Assembly (NCBI GenBank): GCA_016718805.1
Contig: JADKCP010000002.1
Span: 284,944 to 348,943, forward strand
Origin: Bacteroidota bacterium
Lineage (GTDB): Bacteria > Bacteroidota > Bacteroidia > UBA4408
Length of the DNA stretch: 64,000 nt
Direction: 5' to 3'
The position numbers and the translations under genes are program-made. A model generated the notes under the pieces. That model saw only the letters and a list, made by a program, of their open reading frames with translations. It made no database searches and was not told where the DNA came from. Below are positions 27,101-35,886 of the stretch, in pieces. Within the stretch, counting starts at the first letter, position 1. The number at the start of each line of letters is the position of its first letter.

Positions 27101-28571
27101 CTCCAATTAAAGCGAAGGCAACGGTTTGAGCCATTGGTTTAAACATTTTTCCTTCGATACCAACTAAGGTCAAAATTGGCAAGTACACAATTAAGATAAT
27201 TAATTGCCCGAATACAGCGCTATTCATCATTTTGCCGGCGGCGGTGCTTACCTTACTATCCATTTCGCTTTGTGAAATTGTTTTTGTGTTGCCGCTAATT
27301 TTTGAGTGTGTTAAGCCATGCATTACTGCTTCAACAATTATAACCGCTCCGTCAACAATCAACCCAAAGTCGAGCGCTCCTAGGCTCATAAGGTTTCCAC
27401 TTACACCAAATAAATTCATCAAAATAATTGCAAAGAGCATCGCTAATGGTATTACTGACGCAACAACAATTCCTGCACGCATATTTCCTAAAAACAGCAC
27501 TAACACAAATATGATTATGAGTGCTCCTTCGAGCAAATTTTTTGAAACAGTATTGATTGCACTGTTCACCATTTTTGTACGGTCTAAAAAAGGTTCCAGC
27601 TCAACACCTTCCGGCAGTGTTTTCTTTATTTGGACAATTTTTTCCTTTACGTCTTTAATAACCCTACTGCTGTTTTCGCCTTTAATCATCATAACTACGG
27701 CACCTGCCACTTCGCCTTCATCATTGTAAGTAATTGCTCCATACCGTGTGGCAGTGCCAATGCGTACTTCAGCAATATCACGAATCAATAAAGGTGTACC
27801 ATCGTGGGTGGTTTTAACCAGGCAATTCTTTATATCATCAATAGATTTTAGTAAGCCTTCGGTACGGATATACAACACGGTACTTGCTTTTTCAATGTAG
27901 GCACCACCTGTATTTTCATTGTTTTTTTCGAGGGCTGTATATACGTCGTTTACACTAAGATTATAGGCATTTAACTGGTTTACTTTTACGGCTATTTCGT
28001 ACTGTTTCACACTTCCGCCAAAACTGCTTACATCGGCAACTCCTTTAACACCGAGCAATTGACGTCGTACAATCCAATCTTGAATTGTGCGTAATTCAGT
28101 AGCAGTATATTTTTTTTCGTAGCCGGGTTTAGGTCTTACAACATACTGATAAATTTCTCCTAAGCCGGTTGTAACGGGCGCCAATTCAGGAGATCCTATG
28201 CCTTTTGGGATTTGTTGTTCGGCAATTTTGAGCCGTTCGGTTACCTGTTGCCTTGCCCAATAAATATCCACATTGTCTTCAAACACGATGGTAATTAGGG
28301 AAAGTCCGAAACGAGAAAAACTACGTATTTCCTTTAATCCCGGAATGTTGCTATTAGCTTGTTCAATGGGAAAAGTTATTAAACGCTCCACATCCGGAGC
28401 ACCCAAAGAGGGGGTTACGGTAATAATTAATACCTGATTATTGGTAATGTCGGGGACAGCATCTATTGGGAGTTGGGTAAATTGATAGCTTCCATATCCA
28501 ATGAGCCCTAGTATAAATAGCCCGACTATTAATTTGTTCTTTATTGAGAACGCAATTATTTTACTAATCAT
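24195..28571 (-). CDS. CzcA/CusA-type heavy-metal RND pump fused to TolC-like outer-membrane channel
   Basis: This 1458-aa protein has two parts. Residues 1-1040 are a complete RND pump (RGMPFSISAGVGFIALFGVA, QLPIDAVPDITNNQV). Its proton-relay motif is DFGLIVDGAVIIVE near residue 400, of the HME1 (Zn/Co/Cd, CzcA-like) kind. Residues 1065-1458 are a TolC/CzcC-like outer-membrane factor with long coiled coils. At the junction (about 1045-1064) a hydrophobic stretch ending KLQAQ looks like an internal signal peptide, which would let the channel part be cut off and go to the outer membrane. Such fusions are known in Bacteroidota. The metal is inferred only from the motif. Confidence 0.93.
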   Translation of the reverse strand: MISKIIAFSIKNKLIVGLFILGLIGYGSYQFTQLPIDAVPDITNNQVLIITVTPSLGAPDVERLITFPIEQANSNIPGLKEIRSFSRFGLSLITIVFEDNVDIYWARQQVTERLKIAEQQIPKGIGSPELAPVTTGLGEIYQYVVRPKPGYEKKYTATELRTIQDWIVRRQLLGVKGVADVSSFGGSVKQYEIAVKVNQLNAYNLSVNDVYTALEKNNENTGGAYIEKASTVLYIRTEGLLKSIDDIKNCLVKTTHDGTPLLIRDIAEVRIGTATRYGAITYNDEGEVAGAVVMMIKGENSSRVIKDVKEKIVQIKKTLPEGVELEPFLDRTKMVNSAINTVSKNLLEGALIIIFVLVLFLGNMRAGIVVASVIPLAMLFAIILMNLFGVSGNLMSLGALDFGLIVDGAVIIVEAVMHGLTHSKISGNTKTISQSEMDSKVSTAAGKMMNSAVFGQLIILIVYLPILTLVGIEGKMFKPMAQTVAFALIGAFLLSLTYVPMMSALFLSKTLSHKQTFSDKFMHVIERIYQRALQKVLLIPKTIIATTLILFAVSLFVFSTMGGEFIPELPEGDFAVDTRVLTGSSIETSVDAIQKSAHLLLAKFPEIEKIVGKTGSGEIPTDPMPMEASDMMIILKDKASWTSAKEWDELAEKMKAELTAVPGVTYSFQYPVAMRFNELMTGSKQDVVCKIVGENLDTLSRYAKLLGNVVNGIKGAINCYVEPIDGLPQLIITYNRSAMAQYSVNIQDVNKIVNTAFAGQSCGLVYEDEKRFDLVVRLADEQRTNLEDVQNLLIPIPGGNQIPLHQLADVSIKESINQIQRDDAKRRIVVGFNVHERDVETIVEDLKREVEKKIKIPSGYYITYGGAFENLNAAKQRLSFAVPLSLALILILLYFAFQSIKQGLMIYTAIPLSAIGGILFLAARGMPFSISAGVGFIALFGVAVLNGIVLLAEFNRIRKNGENNLQQVVVKGSISRLRPVLMTALVASLGFLPMALSNGDGAEVQRPLATVVIGGLMSATLLTLFVLPLLYVIFENRKSANTKVKSLVSVLLIAFLSLSTAKLQAQSSVNGYSKLSLQQAIDTALKSNYAAIADRELAVYQKKLIKTSFDIPTTNVQAEYGQLNSSYNDTRYSISQELQFPTVYVRQKAMQNQAYQTSVLAAKLSESELKKQVTATYYELVYLQNKYELLNKMDSLFQKYLQQIQLRFDKGDINLLQKLATENQHAQLLLQLQTLLQDKEIALLNFNFLLNSSNKYEPDLLQNKLNFTSLSETKNFSNHLQIQVLQHHVLTAQQQIKLQRAKLLPSLTLSFASMSMQGVGADNNYYSRATHFNALQVGLALPLFYGAQRAQISAAQKMQHITQLKMNQANEAITNEYAVLFTKLQAKQKALSYYETSALPNAQQIIQAANLQLSKGEISFIEFSLLMNQAIETQSKYSDILNEYNQTIIQLNYLTQTN

Positions 28572-28667
28572 TTGAGTTGATTTAACTGATACAAAAAGAA
28601 AGTATATCCGGTGATAAGCACCGAAAAATCAATGAATTTTTGAAATAAGATTCAAAAATTTATAGCT

Positions 28668-29050
28668 TTAAAAAACAGGAGGACCTCTAAAAAGTAAGGT
28701 AGATAGCGTTGCAATTGAGTACCTTTTAAACAGGTAATCAATATGCAATTTTGGCAATGGAGCTTGAAGAACAAGCCAAACTTGCTTTACATCAATCACT
28801 AAAAATACTAGTGGAAATAAGTTTTTCGTGATTGAAGCTGTTTTAATATTACTGGTAAATTCTGTTTGATTGCTAAAGGTAAAATGCTGAAAATGCGCAA
28901 ACATATCGCTTAGCGGATTTTCGTTTGGGTCAGAGTTTTGATGTTGTTCATGTGCATCAGCAGTATGATGCGAATGGGAACAATGTTATGTGCCATCATA
29001 ATGCTGATGGCAATGGTCATTAAAAAAAGTGTACTGATTTTTTTAAACAT
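28668..29050 (-). pseudogene. Small His-rich protein at the head of the metal-efflux operon, frameshifted in this sequence
   Basis: From the ATG at 29050 the frame reads MFKKISTLFLMTIAISIMM, then AHNIVP. One missing C in a C run (plus-strand GGG at 28976-28978) then shifts it to an early stop. Restoring the C gives HSHHHTADAHEQHQ, followed by the long frame DMFAHFQHF...FRGPPVF ending at 28668, a single 127-aa protein. Bacteroidota metal-efflux operons often start with a small His-rich exported protein of this kind, possibly a periplasmic metal binder. It has a signal-anchor N-terminus and a second hydrophobic segment. Likely a consensus error rather than true decay. Confidence 0.7.
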
Positions 29051-29056
29051 CTCAAA

Positions 29057-29083
29057 CAAAAATACGAAATTCTGAATATGCAA
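29057..29083 (-). promoter_or_regulatory. Promoter of the metal-efflux operon
   Basis: Minus strand TTG (29083-29081), a 16-nt spacer and TATTTTTG (29064-29057). The -7 box ends 6 nt before the ATG at 29050, so the transcript would be leaderless or nearly so. The upstream region to 29349 is AT-rich and I see nothing else in it. Confidence 0.6.
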
Positions 29084-29349
29084 CAGCGCTTTGTTGTTTT
29101 ATTTAATTTAGAATAAAGCTTCTATATAAATACAATTTGCATTATTAACTCAGTGTGGCTTTCTTTCATGAAGCTTAATGCCCTTAGATTAAATAGAATT
29201 TAAACTCAACACTAAGTATGCTTGAAGGGTTAATTTAGAATCAACTCTTTACCTGAAAATCAACTAATGGTATTAACGAATTAGCTTTAGTTTGAACAAC
29301 ATCAAACATCCGTTAATCGCCAGATCTATTGTTGTAAAGGACAAATGGA

Positions 29350-31857
29350 TTATTTCTTTACCGACCTTAGTCTAACGAAAAACTTATACAATTCAATCCA
29401 AATAACAGAAACAAATCCTATCAAAAAACTTACTAGCAAAGTATGGCTATCGAGTGGTTTAAATTCAAAAAAAGTAGCGAGTGGTTTCACATAAATCAAC
29501 AAAGCGGTGAGTGTTATTGAAATGAATGCAATAAGCGGAACCAGTGAATTTTTATAGCGTATGGTAGTAAAAATTGAATAGTAAAAGGAACGATTGGCAA
29601 GCGTTAAAAACAAATTGGCAGAAACTAAAACTACAAAAACCATAGTTCGAGTTAACGACTCATCGAGCCCTTTGGCAACCGCAAATTGGTAACTATATAG
29701 TAAAGCAGCAGTTATAGCAAGGCCTTGCAGGATGCTGATAATAAGTTCTCTTACATTAAAAAAACTAATCGAGAATTTTCGAGGCTTCTGCATCATTGCA
29801 TTCGGTTCAATTGGTTCATTTTCAAAAATAATTGAGCAGGTAGGCCCCATAATTAATTCTAGAAATATAATGTGCACAGGAGAAAAAATTGACGGATAAA
29901 TCCAACCCAATGCAAGTGGAATAAACACAATAAGTATAATTGGAATATGAATAGAAATGATGTATTGAAAAGCCTTTTTAAGATTCGTGTATATTTTTCG
30001 TCCCATGGCTATTGCATCCACCATCCGTGCTAAATCATCTTCAACTAAGAGCAAGGATGCGGCTTGTTTGGCCAATTCGGTTCCTCTGTTTCCCATAGCA
30101 ATTCCAATGTGTGCAGCTTTCAATGCGGGACCATCGTTAATGCCATCACCGGTCATGGCAACAATTTGTCCGCTCGCTTTTAAGGCATTAATTATTTTTA
30201 GTTTAGCTTCAGGAAACGTACGGTAGAATATGGAAGTAGTCAACACTTTTTGCTGCAATTCCTGCTCTGAAAGTTTCATCAAATTTTCACCGCTTAATAT
30301 GTTATTCAAATTTTTAAATCCAACTTGATTAGCAATAGCTAGGGTTGTATCAGCACTATCGCCGGTAATTATTTTAACATCAATACCTGCAGTGTAAAAG
30401 TGTTGAATTACCTCAGTTATATTTTTTTTGGGAGGATCATAAAATGAAACCAATCCCTTGAAAATAAATTCGAATTCCTGTTGAGTAGCTGGAAATTGAT
30501 TCCCTTCAAAGTTTGATTCAGCAACTGCCAATACACGATAGCCATCATGAGCAATTGTTTCGTTTGCTTCCTTAATAGTTTGCAATTCCTTTTCAGATAG
30601 TTTACATAAAGTAACAATTGTTTCTGCTGCCCCCTTAGCCGCAATGATGCGCTTTCCTGAGTTATTCTCAAAAATATGTGTCATCATTGGAGGTTTACCG
30701 CTTAAGGGATACTCGTGAATCAGGTGATAGTTTGGTCGTTCATCGTTTGACTTTAAATTAGAATAAGCTTTGTGTAAAGCCACTTCCATCGCATCAAAAG
30801 GAATGGGCTCGCTAGCCCACATGGCGGTTTCAATTAACCGTATTTCGTCAGTACTAAGTGCATCATCAGCTTTTTTAACTTTTGCTGAATCCAAACAAAA
30901 CACTTTGGCGAGTGTCATTTTGTTTTCAGTAAGTGTACCTGTTTTATCGGTGCAAATTACAGTTGCGCTTCCAAGTGTTTCAACAGTTTTCATTTGCTTA
31001 ACCACAATACCCATTTTCATTAAACGCCAGCCACCAATTGCCATGTAGGTAGTAAGTGCCATAGGAATTTCTTCAGGCAATACGCTCATGGCAAGTGTGA
31101 GTGCTTTTAATAAGCTATCGAGTACAAGGTGTGAACGAAAAAAATTAATGCCCCAAACAATACAAAAAACAATTGCTCCGGCGATTACCATTTTTTTCAC
31201 GAAGTTGTTTATTTGAAGTTCTAGAGGCGTTTTTTCAACTTCAATATCTTCGAGTGATTTACCAATTTTTCCTAATTCGGTTTGTGTTCCAATTGCAGTA
31301 ACTACGACAATAGCCAAACCACTTTCAACGGAAGTGCCTTTGTACACTAGAGAATTTTCAGCATCCTTGTCTTTAAATACAGCTATTGATTCGCCGGTAA
31401 GTAAGGATTCATTTACCGAAAAGTCGTTTGACTGAATAATTTTTGCATCTGCCGAAATCAAGGCACCTTCTTCAATAATTAAATAATCGCCCACCACTAA
31501 TTCTTCGCTACGTATTTCAATTGTTTCGCCATTTCGAATAACCTTACAATTGGCTTGAGTAAAATTTTTCAACTTGAGCAACGCGTTTCTGCTTCTTGAA
31601 TCTTGGTATAGGGCCAATATAGAAACTATGCAAATGGCCGAAAGTAAAAAAATTGCATCGCCAGCTTTGCCGCTAATAAAATAAATAAGAGCTGCAGCTA
31701 AAAGCAGCAAAATCATGGGTTCTTTGAGCAACTTTTTTATTGCTTCAAGCATCCCATTTTCTTCATAGGAAGCTTCTGAATTTGCACCAAACTTTTCTCG
31801 CGCCTCAATCACTTGTGCTGAGTTTAAACCGGAGAAAGTAGTTTTAGTATCGGACAT
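29350..31857 (-). CDS. Cation-translocating P-type ATPase (P2-like)
   Basis: This 835-aa protein has an N-terminal cation-ATPase domain, an actuator TGES motif (LLTGES), a phosphorylation motif DKTGTLT at about 303-309, and an ATP-binding region with KGAAE. Its hinge is GDGINDGPALKAAHIGIAMG, and TM4 carries PEEIP (in VLPEEIPMAL). Four C-terminal membrane helices follow. It resembles bacterial Ca2+/Mn2+-type P2 ATPases, but PEEIP is less diagnostic than the classical PEGLP, so the ion is uncertain. It is encoded 33 nt after a small membrane protein on the same strand. Confidence 0.9.
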   Translation of the reverse strand: MSDTKTTFSGLNSAQVIEAREKFGANSEASYEENGMLEAIKKLLKEPMILLLLAAALIYFISGKAGDAIFLLSAICIVSILALYQDSRSRNALLKLKNFTQANCKVIRNGETIEIRSEELVVGDYLIIEEGALISADAKIIQSNDFSVNESLLTGESIAVFKDKDAENSLVYKGTSVESGLAIVVVTAIGTQTELGKIGKSLEDIEVEKTPLELQINNFVKKMVIAGAIVFCIVWGINFFRSHLVLDSLLKALTLAMSVLPEEIPMALTTYMAIGGWRLMKMGIVVKQMKTVETLGSATVICTDKTGTLTENKMTLAKVFCLDSAKVKKADDALSTDEIRLIETAMWASEPIPFDAMEVALHKAYSNLKSNDERPNYHLIHEYPLSGKPPMMTHIFENNSGKRIIAAKGAAETIVTLCKLSEKELQTIKEANETIAHDGYRVLAVAESNFEGNQFPATQQEFEFIFKGLVSFYDPPKKNITEVIQHFYTAGIDVKIITGDSADTTLAIANQVGFKNLNNILSGENLMKLSEQELQQKVLTTSIFYRTFPEAKLKIINALKASGQIVAMTGDGINDGPALKAAHIGIAMGNRGTELAKQAASLLLVEDDLARMVDAIAMGRKIYTNLKKAFQYIISIHIPIILIVFIPLALGWIYPSIFSPVHIIFLELIMGPTCSIIFENEPIEPNAMMQKPRKFSISFFNVRELIISILQGLAITAALLYSYQFAVAKGLDESLTRTMVFVVLVSANLFLTLANRSFYYSIFTTIRYKNSLVPLIAFISITLTALLIYVKPLATFFEFKPLDSHTLLVSFLIGFVSVIWIELYKFFVRLRSVKK

Positions 31858-31890
31858 TATTTGTTTGTTAATTGAAAGGTATTTGTTGAA

Positions 31891-32055
31891 CTAAAATAAG
31901 AGCATAAAATAAATTAGTGCCCAAACCACAAGAAAGAAAAGCAAAAAAAACAAAGTGTTTTTATGCATTGATAAATCCTTTTTTATAAAGCCACGATATA
32001 AAACCCAGCCACTAAACAGGAAAAAAAATACAATTGGTAAAACAATTCGAAGCAT
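31891..32055 (-). CDS. Small two-helix membrane protein, 54 aa
   Basis: It begins MLRIVLPIVFFFLFSGWVLY, continues RGFIKKDLSMHKNT and then has a second hydrophobic helix (LFFLLFFLVVWALIYFMLLF). The KKDL loop between two helices is a recurrent pattern in small Bacteroidota membrane proteins. A TACTTTTG -7 box precedes it by about 25 nt, and the P-type ATPase gene starts 33 nt after it, so the two are probably cotranscribed. It may be an accessory subunit; that is inference. Confidence 0.65.
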   Translation of the reverse strand: MLRIVLPIVFFFLFSGWVLYRGFIKKDLSMHKNTLFFLLFFLVVWALIYFMLLF

Positions 32056-32080
32056 TCTACTTAATTGGTTTAATTATGAT

Positions 32081-32088
32081 CAAAAGTA
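32081..32088 (-). promoter_or_regulatory. -7 promoter box of the small membrane protein/ATPase operon
   Basis: Minus strand TACTTTTG (TAnnTTTG), 25 nt before the ATG at 32055. Confidence 0.5.
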
Positions 32089-32118
32089 AAGGAATAATAA
32101 AAATGTGAAGATGGGGAT

Positions 32119-32157
32119 AAAAAACAAAAGGCTGTCTATTGGAGGAGACAGCCTTTT
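32119..32157 (-). terminator. Rho-independent terminator after pckA
   Basis: AAAAGGCTGTCT (32126-32137) and AGACAGCCTTTT (32146-32157) form a perfect 12-bp stem. On the minus strand it is followed by a T-rich run (complement of 32119-32124). Confidence 0.9.
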
Positions 32158-32179
32158 GTTGGTATTCGATTAATAACTA

Positions 32180-33793
32180 TTAAGCACTTTGAGCAACTTT
32201 GGGTGAAGCAGCCATAATTTCTTCGCTGGCGTTGCTGGCATATTGTGCAAAGTTTTTCACAAACGATGCTGCTAAATTATTTGCTTTTGCATCGTAAGCA
32301 TCTTTGTCTTTCCATGCATTACGAGGATTTAACAATTCAGCCGGAACTCCATTAATTGCAGTTGGCATTGCTAAATTAAACACCGGTAAAGTATCAAATT
32401 TGGCTTTGTCTAATTCACCATTTAAGGCTGCAGTAATAATAGAACGGGTGTATGATAATTTAATTCGCTCTCCTACCCCGTAAGCTCCGCCTACCCATCC
32501 GGTATTAATCATCCAAACATTTACTTTGCTATCTTTTAATTTTTTGCCTAACAATTCAGCGTATTTGGTTGGATGCAAAGGTAAAAATGCTTTTCCAAAA
32601 CAAGCTGAGAAAGTAAGTGTAGGCTCAGTTATACCAATTTCGGTACCTGCAACTTTCGCTGTATATCCACTAATAAAATAGAACATCGCCTGGCTATTGG
32701 TTAATTTACTAATTGGAGGTAATACACCAAACGCATCACAGGTTAAGAAGAAAATATTTTTAGGAGCTGCCCCTACTGAAGGAGAAACAGCATTATCAAT
32801 ATAATCGATAGGATAAGCAACACGAGTATTTTCGGTTTTCGAAATGTTCGTGAAATCTACAGTTGTAGTTCCTTCATAAAACTCAATGTTTTCAAGTAAG
32901 GAACCAAACTTAATTGCATTAAAAATTTCCGGTTCTTTTTCTTTCTTCAAATCCACACATTTAGCATAACAACCGCCTTCAAAATTAAATACTGAATTAT
33001 CGGCCCAACCATGTTCATCATCACCAATTAATTTACGATTTGGGTCGGCAGATAAAGTAGTTTTACCTGTACCTGATAGTCCGAAGAAAATAGCAGTATC
33101 GCCATCTTTACCAATATTGGCAGAGCAGTGCATGCTCAATACATTTTTTTCGTGTGGTAACACATAGTTCAACACAGAGAAAATTCCCTTTTTAATTTCT
33201 CCGGTATATCCGGTACCACCGATTAAAATCATTTTTTTAGTAAAATTTAATACCGCAAAATTGTGTTGACGGGTACCATCAATTTCAGGAACTGCTTTAA
33301 AATCGGGAGCACAGATAATGGTCCACTCCGGACTAAAGTTCAATATTTCTTCCTTAGTAGGACGTAAGAATAAGTTATTGGCAAATAAATTTGACCAAGG
33401 AAACTCGGTAACTACACGAATATTTAAACGGTGCGCCGGATCGGCACAAGCATAAGCATCGCGCACATATACTTCTCGCTCGGTTAAGTAAGCACTGATG
33501 CGGTGAAACAAGCGATCGAATTTATCAGCATCAAATTTAATGTTGATATCGCCCCACCAAACGCTATTCTCGGTTTTTTCGTCGCATACAACAAACTTAT
33601 CGCGCGGCGAACGGCCTGTAAATTCACCTGTATCAACTGCAAGTGCACCACTATCGGCCAATACTCCCTGGCCCAATACAATCGTTTCTTCTACTAATTC
33701 GGCTGGAGTTAAATTCCAATAAGCTGCCGATACATTCTTCAATCCAATTGAAGCCAAGGAAGCATCCTTTGCTTTTAATCCGTATTCGTTCAT
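32180..33793 (-). CDS. pckA: Phosphoenolpyruvate carboxykinase (ATP)
   Basis: This enzyme converts oxaloacetate and ATP to PEP, CO2 and ADP, the entry to gluconeogenesis. The 537-aa length is typical for the ATP-dependent class. Visible motifs are the kinase-1a P-loop FGLSGTGKTTLS (about 238-249), the metal site LIGDDEHGW, the substrate motif TGRSPRDKF at about 58-66, and the adenine region NTGWVGGAYGVG with TRSIITAAL. A TAAATTTG box precedes it and a strong terminator follows, so it is monocistronic. Confidence 0.97.
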   Translation of the reverse strand: MNEYGLKAKDASLASIGLKNVSAAYWNLTPAELVEETIVLGQGVLADSGALAVDTGEFTGRSPRDKFVVCDEKTENSVWWGDINIKFDADKFDRLFHRISAYLTEREVYVRDAYACADPAHRLNIRVVTEFPWSNLFANNLFLRPTKEEILNFSPEWTIICAPDFKAVPEIDGTRQHNFAVLNFTKKMILIGGTGYTGEIKKGIFSVLNYVLPHEKNVLSMHCSANIGKDGDTAIFFGLSGTGKTTLSADPNRKLIGDDEHGWADNSVFNFEGGCYAKCVDLKKEKEPEIFNAIKFGSLLENIEFYEGTTTVDFTNISKTENTRVAYPIDYIDNAVSPSVGAAPKNIFFLTCDAFGVLPPISKLTNSQAMFYFISGYTAKVAGTEIGITEPTLTFSACFGKAFLPLHPTKYAELLGKKLKDSKVNVWMINTGWVGGAYGVGERIKLSYTRSIITAALNGELDKAKFDTLPVFNLAMPTAINGVPAELLNPRNAWKDKDAYDAKANNLAASFVKNFAQYASNASEEIMAASPKVAQSA

Positions 33794-33834
33794 GATTTAG
33801 TTTTTAGTTAGTATCTTTAAAATAAAACGGGCTG

Positions 33835-33842
33835 CAAATTTA
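33835..33842 (-). promoter_or_regulatory. -7 promoter box of pckA
   Basis: Minus strand TAAATTTG (TAnnTTTG), giving a leader of about 35 nt. No clear -33 element. Confidence 0.5.
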
Positions 33843-33864
33843 AGGATTATTTTTAAACGTAGTT

Positions 33865-34377
33865 TTAGCGACGTTTTGGATGGCAACGACCATTTTCAAC
33901 CACATGTACTAGCTTAGATTCAGCTAACAATGTTTTGCTTTTCTCAATAAACTCAATGCGTTGTTTTGCATTTAATTCTTCCAGTAAAAAACAATAATCA
34001 ACTTCTCCTTCCCTACCCCATGCATTTTGCTCATAAGCAAGTGTCAATTTTTTCTCCTTACTGAAAATAGCTATAAACTCTTTATAGCGATTCATCATTT
34101 TACCGTCGGTTCCTTCACCAATACTAAAAAAGGAAACTGATAAAGGATATACCTCATTTTGCTCTTTGTTTACATCAAGTGGTATCACTTCTTCATGCTC
34201 TACAGCAACCGCTTGTGAAGCATCGCTAATGGTTCCGGTACCCGGTTCTTTTGCTACAACTTCAGCAGCTTTTACTTCTTCTACCACGTTGGTTTCATTT
34301 TTAGTTTTTGCAGTTTTGCAAGCTATACCTGTAATAAATATGCAGGCAAGTAAGAGATTATTAAAACGGATTTTCAT
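33865..34377 (-). CDS. Hypothetical lipoprotein
   Basis: This 170-aa protein has a lipoprotein signal (residues 1-19, Cys20 in GIACKTAK) followed by a low-complexity acidic linker (about 22-70). The conserved C-terminal domain has YPLSVSFFSIGEGTDGKMMN, WGREGEVDYCF and ends HPKRR. This domain pattern occurs in uncharacterised Bacteroidota lipoproteins; function unknown. It lies between pckA and the sucC terminator. Confidence 0.7.
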   Translation of the reverse strand: MKIRFNNLLLACIFITGIACKTAKTKNETNVVEEVKAAEVVAKEPGTGTISDASQAVAVEHEEVIPLDVNKEQNEVYPLSVSFFSIGEGTDGKMMNRYKEFIAIFSKEKKLTLAYEQNAWGREGEVDYCFLLEELNAKQRIEFIEKSKTLLAESKLVHVVENGRCHPKRR

Positions 34378-34482
34378 TCCTTGGTTTGTTATTTTATTGA
34401 GCTACTAAATTAACCAAATAATTCTATTCTCAAAATGATTTTAAACAGCGCTATAAAGCAGAACTATCTTATGCATACTACT

Positions 34483-34518
34483 AAAAAAGCCCTTCTCATA
34501 AGGCATGGAAGGGCTTAA
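34483..34518 (-). terminator. Rho-independent terminator after sucC
   Basis: On the minus strand AAGCCCTTC and GAAGGGCTT flank a loop of about 12 nt and are followed by TTTTTT, 20 nt past the sucC stop. Confidence 0.85.
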
Positions 34519-34537
34519 TATAAATAAATGTAAGTTG

Positions 34538-35749
34538 TTAACTAAGTACTTTTTTAACTAAGTCGGCAGCTTCTTGCAACTGAATTGCAGAATAAACTTT
34601 TAATCCTGATTTATCAATTATAGTTTTTGCTTCTTCAGCATTGGTTCCTTGTAAACGAACTATGATGGGAACATTTATTGAACCCATGTTTTTGTAGGCA
34701 TCAACTATTCCTTGAGCAACACGGTCGCAGCGCACAATACCACCAAAAATATTAACCAATATTGCTTTTACATTTGGGTCTTTTAAGATTATGCGGAACG
34801 CTTGTTCAACACGCTCTGCATTAGCCGTACCACCAACATCCAGAAAATTTGCAGGTTCTCCACCACTAAGTTTAATAATGTCCATGGTAGCCATTGCTAA
34901 ACCGGCTCCATTTACCATACATCCTACATTTCCGTCTAATTTAACGTAATTCAAATTGTGTTCACCTGCTTCAACTTCGGTTGGATCTTCTTCAGTAATA
35001 TCGCGCAAAGCAGCATAATCCGCATGACGATAAAGGGCATTTTCATCCAAATTTACTTTTGAATCAACTGCTATAATTTTATTATCGGAGGTTTTTAACA
35101 CCGGATTAATTTCAAACATAGCCGAATCCGTTGAATCGTAAGCTTTGTATAGAGCACTTACAAATTTTGTCATTTGCTTAAATGCTTCACCTTCGAGACC
35201 TAAATTGAAAGCAATTTTGCGGGTTTGAAAGGCTTGTAATCCAACTTTAGGATCAATTTCTTCTTTAAAAATAAGGTGCGGAGTATTGTGGGCAACATCT
35301 TCAATATTCATACCTCCTTCGGTACTATACATAATAATGTTTCGACCGGTTTGACGGTTTAATAAAACACTCATGTAAAATTCCTTGGTAGCACTTTCGC
35401 CTGGATAATAAACATCCTGTGCAATTAAAACTTTATTAACTTTTTTACCAGCTGGTCCGGTTTGAATAGTAACCAAGGTACCACCCAAAATATTTTTTGA
35501 CTTTTCTTTTACTTCATCCAAATTCTTGGCAAGCACAACACCATTACTTCCGGTTTCATTTACCTTTCCTTTACCTCTTCCACCTGCATGAATTTGAGCT
35601 TTTACCACCCACCAACCTGTTCCGGTTTGCTTTTGTAATTCTTTTGCAGCTTCAACCGCTTGCTCCGGAGTATCGGCTACAAGGCCTTCTTGAATGGCCA
35701 CTCCAAAACTTTTTAAAATTGCTTTACCCTGATATTCGTGTATGTTCAT
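34538..35749 (-). CDS. sucC: Succinyl-CoA ligase, beta subunit
   Basis: This 403-aa subunit carries the ATP-grasp nucleotide site and the succinate site. Motifs include MNIHEYQGKAIL at the start, the ATP-grasp loop KAQIHAGGRGKG, MFEINPV, and the C-terminal ligase signature FGGIVRCDRVAQGIV. Its partner sucD lies 25 kb away at 8147-9028. It has its own promoter (TACATTTG at 35769-35776) and terminator. Confidence 0.97.
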   Translation of the reverse strand: MNIHEYQGKAILKSFGVAIQEGLVADTPEQAVEAAKELQKQTGTGWWVVKAQIHAGGRGKGKVNETGSNGVVLAKNLDEVKEKSKNILGGTLVTIQTGPAGKKVNKVLIAQDVYYPGESATKEFYMSVLLNRQTGRNIIMYSTEGGMNIEDVAHNTPHLIFKEEIDPKVGLQAFQTRKIAFNLGLEGEAFKQMTKFVSALYKAYDSTDSAMFEINPVLKTSDNKIIAVDSKVNLDENALYRHADYAALRDITEEDPTEVEAGEHNLNYVKLDGNVGCMVNGAGLAMATMDIIKLSGGEPANFLDVGGTANAERVEQAFRIILKDPNVKAILVNIFGGIVRCDRVAQGIVDAYKNMGSINVPIIVRLQGTNAEEAKTIIDKSGLKVYSAIQLQEAADLVKKVLS

Positions 35750-35768
35750 AAGTATCTGTTTTAGCTTT

Positions 35769-35776
35769 CAAATGTA
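35769..35776 (-). promoter_or_regulatory. -7 promoter box of sucC
   Basis: Minus strand TACATTTG, identical to the sucD box. A second box-like TAAATTTG lies about 35 nt further upstream. Confidence 0.5.
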
Positions 35777-35886
35777 ATTCATTTTTGGGTTAATTTTCAA
35801 ATTTAAATTCCAGAAAAATAATTTACATTTCGAAAATCATATTAACCATTAGAAATAGAGCAATACTGCTACGGTTTATTTAATTT

